Shown here: positions 24,801 through 31,361 of the stretch, piece after piece
Layout: every line of letters starts with the position of its first letter
How positions within the stretch are numbered: position 1 is the stretch's first letter
NCBI GenBank assembly: GCA_026390495.1
Contig: JAPLFV010000206.1
Span: 1 to 35,140, forward strand
DNA: 35,140 nucleotides
From: Pseudomonadota bacterium
GTDB taxonomy: Bacteria > Bdellovibrionota_B > Oligoflexia > Oligoflexales > RGVZ01
Reading direction: 5' to 3'
The notes under the pieces: generated by a model
The model's database searches: none
What the model was told of the DNA's origin: nothing
Seen by the model: the letters and a program-made list of their open reading frames with translations, nothing else
Translations under genes and position numbers: made by a program

Positions 24801-24913
24801 TTCACAGTTTATTGACATGCGTCAAAGTTTTGCGTTTGAAGGAGTCGAGCCATAAGAAAATCATTTTTCGATTTTTTTGCAAATAGCCAAAATGCAAACA
24901 GATCGAATCTAAA

Positions 24914-24941
24914 ACAAAAAAAGAGGCAATCATTGCCTCTT
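24914..24941 (-). terminator. Rho-independent terminator after the 25017-25610 lipoprotein gene
   Basis: On the minus strand AAGAGGCAAT-G-ATTGCCTCTT is followed by TTTTTTGTTTT: a strong near-perfect palindromic stem with a T-rich tail. It lies about 75 bp beyond the lipoprotein stop codon and insulates it from the flagellar promoter downstream on the same strand. Confidence 0.85.
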
Positions 24942-25016
24942 GGTGTCACATTTTTGGCTTTCTAATTGGGCAGGGAAGATCCAGATTCTAGGTAGCTTAA
25001 AATTTTACTAAGCAAG

Positions 25017-25610
25017 TTATTCTTTAAGATATTGAACAAAGAGACTTTGAGAACTCAACTTTTTGGTCGCCGTATCAAGCTTTACAAAAAACAATCGCAT
25101 TCCCGGATTTGTAGGAGGATTCGTAGTTCCCTTACATTTTTCATTAGCTACTGGATCGCTGCAATCCAAGCATTGATCGAGTAAGAATCCAGCCAATTTA
25201 CCATCTGCAGCGAGATAGCCTTCCAACGTTTTTGCCTGCGTTTCTGTTAGAGCTTTAACTATATCCACTGGCGTACATCCTACTTCCGCCAAAGGCAACG
25301 AAGTACATTTATTTGTGGCAGTGGAAGATCTATCAAAAAACTTCTTAGTGGCGACGCATTCTTTCAATTTAGCTTGAACGTCTCCAACAGGGGCACCACC
25401 GCCAATAAATTTAAGTCCCTTAGCGGGCCCAGTTATCTTCTTGGCGGTGTTAGTCTCATCATCAGCCTCTGCATCGTCATCTTTTGCTGCATCTGCGGCA
25501 ACAGGTTTAGGGTCGTTTTTAAGTGATGCTGGTTCCGACGGAGCCTGACATGACATCAAGATCTTCAGAGGCATGATCGTCAATACTAGTGATTTGAAAT
25601 TTAACTTCAT
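25017..25610 (-). CDS. Putative lipoprotein of unknown function
   Basis: 197 residues from the ATG at 25610 (a GTG five codons upstream is also in frame, but GGGGGA sits correctly only for the ATG). The signal peptide ends LMSC, a lipobox with Cys about 21. An acidic Ala/Asp/Glu-rich linker (about 36-57) follows. Then comes a domain of about 135 residues with six cysteines, including the DQCLDCSDP cluster, so disulfides are likely. Not recognised. It is divergent from the lipoprotein gene at 25848 and followed by a strong terminator, so it is monocistronic. Confidence 0.78.
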   Translation of the reverse strand: MKLNFKSLVLTIMPLKILMSCQAPSEPASLKNDPKPVAADAAKDDDAEADDETNTAKKITGPAKGLKFIGGGAPVGDVQAKLKECVATKKFFDRSSTATNKCTSLPLAEVGCTPVDIVKALTETQAKTLEGYLAADGKLAGFLLDQCLDCSDPVANEKCKGTTNPPTNPGMRLFFVKLDTATKKLSSQSLFVQYLKE

Positions 25611-25847
25611 ATTGTGTTCCCCCACATATCACTGCCATCGGATCCTACTCGTCGAAACTTAAAAAATTATGAATCACCTCGAATTTCTCAATATTTTAAG
25701 AGAATTAGAATTACCTAAACGCCCTAATTTGCCTTCAGAATCTAAGGCCTAACCAATGGATATAACTGCAATAGTTATTAATTCTCAGGTTTTCCACAAC
25801 AGAGCCGATAGCAAACTTGTCGATCATCTTCTGGGGGAGAACATCAT

Positions 25848-26603
25848 ATGACATGGAAACTACCAATCTTTTTCTTCGTAACTTTTCAGATCGTTTCCTG
25901 TTCTGAAAGTGCCTTTGAAAGTGGTGCTGCAGCGCAAAAGAAAAAGAAAGAGGAAAATGCAAAATCAAACAAACCTCAAGACCAATCGAATGATGGAACT
26001 TCGTCAGATATGAATACTGACTCTGGGTCTACAATTAGCCTTCAAGAAAAGCGAGAAAAGTGTTGGTTCGCAGTCAGTGGTGGGTGGCTGGGAGCGGACA
26101 CCACAGATATACAACCAAAAGATGCATACTCCAATTGGGGTAGCGTGTTTCCAAAAACAAAGTCCGGAAAGCCGATTGGGCACGGTGAAGCATTTGATGA
26201 AGTCGGCGGTGTATTTTTAGAAGCTCGTGCAGAGCCATATACAGCACAAGCTACTCCATTGGTAGGAATGGCCAGAAGCTCTAAAAACCCAGAACCCGGT
26301 AAAGAAATTGAACAAGCCATCATTTGGACTTTTGATTCTATTGCTATTGCTCCTGGAATGCATGCCGTCGTCAAATCAGGTACTGGAAACATCTTATATC
26401 AAGGCGATGGTCCATTTATAGGAGTTTCAGGTGAGCATGGCAGGTTTAGCAGTGAATACTATCAAAGGTTAAAAGTCAGCAATTCACTTACGGACTGGAT
26501 GTCCACATATGTAAAGAATGTTCAGCGCATTCAAATCATATCTTCTCTCCATGATGCACGTTCAGTTCAGGTTGTTGCTATCAAAGGCGGCATTTGCGAG
26601 TGA
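25848..26603 (+). CDS. Putative lipoprotein of unknown function
   Basis: 251 residues. The signal peptide ends IVSC (lipobox, Cys 18). A Lys/Glu/Ser/Asp-rich spacer (about 28-66) is followed by a globular domain (about 70-251) with Trp/Gly-rich stretches such as CWFAVSGGWLGADTT and cysteines near both ends (about 73 and 250) that could close it by a disulfide. GGGGGAG lies about 10 nt before the ATG. The cytochrome-like lipoprotein gene follows on the same strand after a gap of under 70 bp, so the two may form a unit. Not recognised. Confidence 0.75.
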   Translation: MTWKLPIFFFVTFQIVSCSESAFESGAAAQKKKKEENAKSNKPQDQSNDGTSSDMNTDSGSTISLQEKREKCWFAVSGGWLGADTTDIQPKDAYSNWGSVFPKTKSGKPIGHGEAFDEVGGVFLEARAEPYTAQATPLVGMARSSKNPEPGKEIEQAIIWTFDSIAIAPGMHAVVKSGTGNILYQGDGPFIGVSGEHGRFSSEYYQRLKVSNSLTDWMSTYVKNVQRIQIISSLHDARSVQVVAIKGGICE

Positions 26604-26670
26604 CTCGTAATCATCATCAATGTTTGAAACAAACAAAGAAAATGAATTTAAGCAGAAAGCGAGTATAGAC

Positions 26671-28308
26671 ATGAACACAAACAAAAAATTAATTCTGTTA
26701 GGTTTAGCTCTTCAAGGTCTTTCCTCCTGTGATTCAGCACCCCTGAAACGAGGTAAAGATTCCAAGGGTGTCATTAGCAATAGCGAATCAAATTCAACAA
26801 ATGAAGTGCAGCAAGACCCTGCAGCTGATTCTGAGAAAGACGCGATCCAACCAACCAGTTCCCCGACGACTAACATTCCTGTCTTGCCGCCAATAAACTC
26901 AGCGACCGTCGGATCGGCGCAAACCTTGAGTGCCACGAGACTTTTTAAAAATTTGGCGACGGCAACACTGAGAGATGAATTTCTGCCATTTAAGCCAAAC
27001 TTTCCTCTTTGGACTGACGGAACAGAAAAACGCAGATTTATTTTTATTCCTGCAGGGACAAAAATCGACGTGTCTGATCCATACAATTGGATTTTCCCGA
27101 AGGGATCCATTCTTATCAAAGAGTTCTCATTCGGCGGTAAGAGAGTCGAAACTCGCATCGCTGTAAAGGATTCGGACACAATCGGTTTTACTGCATGGAA
27201 ATTCATGGCCTATCAGTGGAGCGAATCTCAAACTGATGGAATCGCCGTACCTCTTGGAGCAAGTATTAGCATTGGCTCGAACCCTAACGCGCAAACCTAT
27301 AAAATCCCAGGTGCTCAACAGTGCTCGGACTGTCACCAAGGTACAAAAGATGCTGTGATAGGTTTTTCCGGCGTTCAGTTAAACAAAAATAAATCGATTA
27401 CATCAACTTTGTTTGATCTGGATTATATGGAAGACAATCATTTAACCACTGGTTCTGTTAAGAATACAAATTTTGATTTTGCAGTTCGCCCTGGACAACA
27501 GGGTGTTGAAGACAAGTTTGCACTTGGATACATCCATGGAAACTGCGCTCATTGTCACAACCCTAATTTCCCGGGAAGACCATCATTTGCAAATGTAGGT
27601 CACGCGACTTCCATAGATCAAGAACCATTTCTCCTGTCAGGTAAAATTGATAGAATCAATCCTGCGATGAGTCGGTTTTTGATTAGGATGAAAACGTCGG
27701 TATCGAGTGGATCAGCAATGCCTCCATTGGGTATCACTAAAAGTGATGACGTTTCAATCTCACGACTGGAATCTTGGGCTGAAAGTTTGAGACTAGAACA
27801 ACAACTGGAAGAAAAATATTCACTAGTTATCACAAATTTCGGAAGCGGAACCATCAAATCAAATCCCGTTGGTCTTAATTGTGGATCTCAATGTAACTTC
27901 GAATTCTCAAAAAACGCCATCGTCAATCTGAATGCTTCTCCTGCAGGCAATTGGAGCTTTAGCGGTTGGTCGGGAGCTTGCGCAGGTAACGGTCCTACAT
28001 GTTCCGTTACCATGGATTCATTTAAATCTGTGACAGCCAATTTCATACAATCAGCATTCACCTTGACGATTTCAAAGTCAGGAACTGGAACAGGTGTAGT
28101 CACATCAAGTCCTGTGGGAATAAACTGCGGTTCAACGTGCGCAAAAGTGTTCCCAAAATTAACTGTTGTCACTCTTACAGCAACTCCGTCGTCGGGATCC
28201 GTGTTTTCAAATTGGTCAGGAGCATGCACAGGTAAAACATCTTCTTGTACTGTGACGTTAGACGCGGCAAAGGGAGTTCGAGCGTGGTTTAACCTACCGA
28301 CCCCTTAA
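26671..28308 (+). CDS. Lipoprotein with two c-type haem motifs and two InlB-like B repeats
   Basis: 545 residues from the ATG at 26671, chosen because it places a signal peptide with lipobox LSSC (Cys20) at the N-terminus; an upstream ATG at 26620 would bury it. Residues about 90-380 resemble the SO_2930/HNE_0200-type cytochrome-like family (from memory). They contain two CXXCH haem-attachment motifs, CSDCH (218-222) and CAHCH (292-296), and a possible axial Met in AMPPLG. Two repeats of about 75 residues follow (about 382-457 and 461-541), each with GSGTxxSxPVGxxCGxxC and FxxWSGAC as in divergent InlB B repeats, probably cell-surface. A periplasmic or outer-membrane electron-transfer role is inferred. 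The Shine-Dalgarno is weak. Confidence 0.8.
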   Translation: MNTNKKLILLGLALQGLSSCDSAPLKRGKDSKGVISNSESNSTNEVQQDPAADSEKDAIQPTSSPTTNIPVLPPINSATVGSAQTLSATRLFKNLATATLRDEFLPFKPNFPLWTDGTEKRRFIFIPAGTKIDVSDPYNWIFPKGSILIKEFSFGGKRVETRIAVKDSDTIGFTAWKFMAYQWSESQTDGIAVPLGASISIGSNPNAQTYKIPGAQQCSDCHQGTKDAVIGFSGVQLNKNKSITSTLFDLDYMEDNHLTTGSVKNTNFDFAVRPGQQGVEDKFALGYIHGNCAHCHNPNFPGRPSFANVGHATSIDQEPFLLSGKIDRINPAMSRFLIRMKTSVSSGSAMPPLGITKSDDVSISRLESWAESLRLEQQLEEKYSLVITNFGSGTIKSNPVGLNCGSQCNFEFSKNAIVNLNASPAGNWSFSGWSGACAGNGPTCSVTMDSFKSVTANFIQSAFTLTISKSGTGTGVVTSSPVGINCGSTCAKVFPKLTVVTLTATPSSGSVFSNWSGACTGKTSSCTVTLDAAKGVRAWFNLPTP

Positions 28309-28319
28309 TCCTCAAAAGC

Positions 28320-28357
28320 AAATCAGCCCATTGGCGATACATCCAATGGGCTGATTT
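28320..28357. terminator. Bidirectional terminator between the cytochrome-like gene and flagellin
   Basis: Perfect 15-bp stem AAATCAGCCCATTGG / CCAATGGGCTGATTT (28320-28334 and 28343-28357) with an 8-nt loop, placed between two convergent stop codons. The T-runs are short on both sides but the stem is long and symmetrical. Confidence 0.85.
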
Positions 28358-28376
28358 CAATATCAAAAAATTTAGT

Positions 28377-29300
28377 CTATTGTAGCAACTTCAATGCAAT
28401 CTGTGGCAACTGATTTGCTTGAGCCAAAACAGATGCACCGGCTTGTTGCAAAATCGATGATTGAGTCAATTCAGCAGATTCCGCGGCAAAGTCCGCATCC
28501 TTGATTCGACTGCGCGCAGCGGATAGACTTTCCACCTGAATGGCAATATTTCTGTCTGTTGCTTCAAGTCTGTTTTGTAAAGCGCCCAGAGTACCTCGGT
28601 AGGATGCTACCGATTCCATGGCTTTTGCAATTTGCATAATCGACTGCTGAGCGGCTTGCTTAGAATCAACTCTTGTTCCTTCTTCATTCTGGCTGTTTCC
28701 GAGACCTAATGAATTTTCGCCATCAGTCATTGCGTTGAAGGTATCCATATTCATTCGGATGATGTTGACAGGGTTTACAGCTTCCAAAGAATCCGCTGCA
28801 GCCATGTAATCTTTACCAACTTGTATCTCGAGCGGCGAAAAGTTGTGATCTTTTCGCATTTCTTCTGGCAATTCTGTATTACCGGCCAGAAGCCTTGTAC
28901 CGTTGAATTCTGTCGACAATGCAATCCTGTCGACTTCATCTTTCAGTTGCATAAACTCTTCGTTTAAGTAGCGCCTCTCGCGAACACCGATCGTATCAGA
29001 TGCAGCTTGGACTGAAAGCTCTCTCAAACGAACCAATATATTGTTAATTTCGTCCAAACCACCTTCAGCAGTCTGTACTAACGAAACAGCATCGTTTGCA
29101 TTTCGTCGAGACTGGTTCAACGACCGAACGTCAGCTCTTAAAACTTCCGCAATCGCAAAACCCGCCGCATCATCCGCTCCATGGTTAATACGATAACCAG
29201 ACGCTAATTTCTCCGTCTGTTTACTGACTCGACCACCCGATAAACCAAAGTGACGTTGAGCTGTGAGAGATTGCACGTTCGTACGAATTCTTAGTCCCAT
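28377..29300 (-). CDS. fliC: Flagellin
   Basis: Filament subunit. N-terminal MGLRIRTNVQSLTAQRH, then KLASGYRINHGADDAAGFAI and AVSLVQTAEGGLDEI. C-terminal GALQNRLEATDRNI, SRIKDADFAAESAELT and QILLKLLQ-like end (NQLPQIALKLLQ). These are the conserved D0/D1 helices. The 307-residue length means a very short variable middle (about 150-215), typical of Bdellovibrio-type flagellins. AGGGG lies 8 nt before the ATG. It is monocistronic and insulated by the terminator downstream. No sigma-28 or sigma-54 promoter could be confirmed upstream. The symbol is generic, because such genomes usually carry several flagellins. Confidence 0.95.
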   Translation of the reverse strand: MGLRIRTNVQSLTAQRHFGLSGGRVSKQTEKLASGYRINHGADDAAGFAIAEVLRADVRSLNQSRRNANDAVSLVQTAEGGLDEINNILVRLRELSVQAASDTIGVRERRYLNEEFMQLKDEVDRIALSTEFNGTRLLAGNTELPEEMRKDHNFSPLEIQVGKDYMAAADSLEAVNPVNIIRMNMDTFNAMTDGENSLGLGNSQNEEGTRVDSKQAAQQSIMQIAKAMESVASYRGTLGALQNRLEATDRNIAIQVESLSAARSRIKDADFAAESAELTQSSILQQAGASVLAQANQLPQIALKLLQ

Positions 29301-29420
29301 GTTCTACCCCTATGTGCCGTAATAAATGAAGGACGTTAACCGAAACAGCTGCCCAGAGTGAAATCTTTACACAACATCGTTGCAAACAATTCCAATAAGA
29401 CAAATTAACAATCAATCAAA

Positions 29421-30062
29421 CTATTTTTGGATCTTATAAGTTAAGAATATCAAATTTCCTTTAATGACGGAAGAGATCAGCTCTAGATTTACTTCGCGCT
29501 CCAAAGGTGCATTGACAAATTTAGGTGAGTTAACTGCCCCAATTATTAGAGGACAAAGTGTGATTTTTGCAAAATCCACAAGTCCATGAGAATAAAACAT
29601 TCGATTAATTTCGCCTCCACCAAAGAGCAAAACCCGATTCAAATTGTGAGATTTTAGATACTGAACGGCAATTTGCGCAATCTGAGTGGATTCACCAACT
29701 AAATTCTCTACACCCTTTGCAGCACAAAGGTCTGCTTGCAGTGGAGAGGGAGAAACCAATACTCGCCGAATCTCCGACTGATTCCAGAAAGGAAGTTCAG
29801 GCGCCAAACCTCGCGTTGATAGGACCATCCACAAAGGATAGCAACCGACATCATTCTTTACAGTCCAACTTTGGCCAGCTGCACGTAAAGAATTTGCGCC
29901 TGTGATAACAGCATCCGCGCGCGAAAGTTGTTCGCGGACCCATTCTTTATCGTCCTGATTTGAAAAATTATAGGAGTGCCGTTCTTCGTCACTTTCAATT
30001 GCCTTTTTACCGATATTTCCGTCAAGGCTAACTGCCATAACATTTGTAATCGTAAAAGACAT
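29421..30062 (-). CDS. RibD C-terminal/dihydrofolate reductase-like domain protein
   Basis: 213-residue single-domain protein of the RibD_C fold, the pyrimidine reductase half of RibD and relatives of DHFR that use NADPH. Matches to the family pattern are VMAVSLDGNIG at the start, ADAVITGANSLRAA, LVSPSPLQADL and the nucleotide-binding VLLFGGGEINRMF near 160. No deaminase domain is present, so it is not a full RibD; a stand-alone reductase on an unidentified substrate is likely. It begins 9 bp after the carD stop with AAGG overlapping that stop, so it is probably translated from the carD transcript. Confidence 0.82.
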   Translation of the reverse strand: MSFTITNVMAVSLDGNIGKKAIESDEERHSYNFSNQDDKEWVREQLSRADAVITGANSLRAAGQSWTVKNDVGCYPLWMVLSTRGLAPELPFWNQSEIRRVLVSPSPLQADLCAAKGVENLVGESTQIAQIAVQYLKSHNLNRVLLFGGGEINRMFYSHGLVDFAKITLCPLIIGAVNSPKFVNAPLEREVNLELISSVIKGNLIFLTYKIQK

Positions 30063-30071
30063 GAGTAGACC

Positions 30072-30557
30072 TTAGTTTGGCAATAAAAGTCGATTAACTT
30101 CCTCGAACACATCTGACTCGTTGCGCGCTGACGCGGCACTGATCTCAGAAACCACCATTCCAAGTGCTTTCTCAAGCATATTCTTTTCACCAAAGGACAA
30201 TGTCTTATCGCCTCTGAGACTCGTGAGATCTCTTAATACCTCTGCGACGTCATTGAGCGATCCAGTTCTCAATTTGTCACTAAACTCACGGAACCGGCGG
30301 TTCCAAGCTCTCTGAGAAACATGCCTTGGGGTTCTCAATATAGAATAGACCCCTTCTAGTGCTCCTTGATCAGATAAACGTCTCAGACCCATGCGAATGG
30401 TAGCACTTGTGGGCACCATGACAGTCGCACCGCTAGCCATAATCTCAACTAAATAGAAATCTTGGCGTTCTCCACCAATCATCTTACTTTCGATACCTTT
30501 AATGATTCCGACACCATGAGCAGGGTAAACAGCCTTATCTCCAATGCTGAAATTCAT
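30072..30557 (-). CDS. CarD/CdnL-family transcriptional regulator
   Basis: 161 residues. N-terminal RNA-polymerase-interacting Tudor-like domain begins NFSIGDKAVYPAHGVGIIKGIE (about 2-60). The C-terminal helical DNA-binding domain includes SQRAWNRRFREFSDKL and LTSLRGDKTLSFGEKNMLEKAL. This family binds the RNAP beta subunit and stabilises open complexes at rRNA and other promoters. GGAGG lies 6 nt before the ATG. A near-consensus sigma-70 promoter at 30634-30662 gives a 5' leader of about 68 nt. It is followed at once by the RibD_C-like gene. Confidence 0.94.
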   Translation of the reverse strand: MNFSIGDKAVYPAHGVGIIKGIESKMIGGERQDFYLVEIMASGATVMVPTSATIRMGLRRLSDQGALEGVYSILRTPRHVSQRAWNRRFREFSDKLRTGSLNDVAEVLRDLTSLRGDKTLSFGEKNMLEKALGMVVSEISAASARNESDVFEEVNRLLLPN

Positions 30558-30633
30558 CAGATACCTCCAGTGAGTCTAGATGGAGCCTATCCTATGCATA
30601 TGCTAGGACAAACGATGGGTCGAACTTGCCCGC

Positions 30634-30662
30634 ATATTACTCATATTATTATGAAAAGTCAA
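30634..30662 (-). promoter_or_regulatory. Sigma-70 promoter of carD
   Basis: On the minus strand TTGACT, 17 nt, TAATAT. This is 5 of 6 at both elements with ideal spacing. Predicted start is near 30626, about 68 nt before the carD ATG. Confidence 0.85.
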
Positions 30663-30783
30663 TGGTTTTATTGTTTTATTAATCATTTTTATTTCCTATG
30701 TCCCCGCAATGAGTGGTTAATTTAAAAGGTACCTGAGACATTCAGTGTTGCATTTTAATGAAATCTCTAATAAAACCCCTGGA

Positions 30784-30835
30784 TCCTTAATTATTAAGGA
30801 AACCTATGTGGGCTGCAGAGTTGGCGGTTCCTTAG
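30784..30835 (+). promoter_or_regulatory. rpsO leader with alternative pairings (possible S15 autoregulation)
   Basis: TCCTTAA (30784-30790) pairs perfectly with TTAAGGA (30794-30800). The same TAAGGA...ACC segment (30795-30804) can instead pair with GGTTCCTTA(G) (30826-30835). The two structures are mutually exclusive and lie in the leader just upstream of the rpsO ribosome binding site. S15 represses its own mRNA through a leader structure or pseudoknot in several bacteria. Confidence 0.45.
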
Positions 30836-30872
30836 GGTAAAATTTGGTCAACTCGCTGTCTAGGAGACAATG

Positions 30873-31142
30873 ATGTCATTATCGACCCAAGCAAAACAAG
30901 AAATCCTCACTAAGTTCGGCACTTCTGCAAAAGATTCAGGCTCTTCAAAAGTCCAAGTTGCACTTTTGACAGCCCGAGTCAATCAGTTAACTGATCATTT
31001 TAAAGTCAATCCAAAGGATCACCATGGTCGTCGCGGACTTCTAAAAATGGTTGGCCAACGCCGCCGCTTGCTTAAGTATCTTGAAAGAACTGACAAGGCT
31101 GGCTACCTTCAACTCGTTGAGCAATTGGGCTTAAGAAAGTAA
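30873..31142 (+). CDS. rpsO: 30S ribosomal protein S15
   Basis: Primary rRNA-binding protein of the small-subunit platform. 89 residues; [16 protein letters not shown] and the [32 protein letters not shown] block are diagnostic (helices 2-3 that bind 16S helix 22). Two tandem ATG codons occur. The second (30873) is preferred because AGGAG lies 6 nt before it and S15 normally begins MSL. It is followed by a Rho-independent terminator and then pnp, the widespread rpsO-pnp order. Confidence 0.98.
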   Translation: MSLSTQAKQEILTKFGTSAKDSGSSKVQVALLTARVNQLTDHFKVNPKDHHGRRGLLKMVGQRRRLLKYLERTDKAGYLQLVEQLGLRK

Positions 31143-31168
31143 CCAAACGCCTCACATAAAAAATCCGA

Positions 31169-31197
31169 AAGGCTCGACTCTCGTCGAGTCTTTTTTT
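31169..31197 (+). terminator. Rho-independent terminator between rpsO and pnp
   Basis: GGCTCGAC-TCTC-GTCGAGTC (8-bp stem, one G-T pair, 4-nt loop) followed by seven T's. It lies about 30 nt after the rpsO stop, so pnp expression needs read-through or its own promoter. A TTGCAC with a TAAACA-type -10 near 31296-31324 is a weak candidate. Confidence 0.9.
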
Positions 31198-31361
31198 ATG
31201 TCTCAGACCGTCAAATTTTCATCCACATGGGCCTCTGCATGCATCAGATAAGCCCATTTTCCAACCTTTAGCGACTCGAATACCAATTATCTTTTGCACG
31301 TTGAATCTATATACGGTAAACATAATCAATACAAATAATTGAAAAAATTGAAAGGAATCTC

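Larger units (their letters stand above)
30558..30869. other. Divergent intergenic region between carD and rpsO, 312 bp
   Basis: Holds the carD promoter (30634-30662, minus) and the structured rpsO leader (30784-30835, plus). A TTGCAT with TAAAAC 17 nt downstream (about 30754-30782) is a moderate candidate for the rpsO promoter. Nothing else was seen. Confidence 0.5.

Noticed and set aside
24732-24818. 29-residue N-terminal extension of FlgF from an upstream ATG
   Set aside because: The extension spans the sigma-54 promoter, has Cys-rich composition unlike FlgF, and the ATG at 24731 has a strong ribosome binding site and family-typical start.
25681-25720. AATTTCTC...AGAGAATT imperfect repeat in the divergent lipoprotein promoter region
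   Set aside because: Low-complexity AT-rich sequence with mismatches; no repeated operator pattern.
29376-29391. TGGAATTGTTTGCA upstream of flagellin as a sigma-54 promoter
   Set aside because: The GG and GC elements are 8 nt apart instead of 10, which RpoN does not tolerate.
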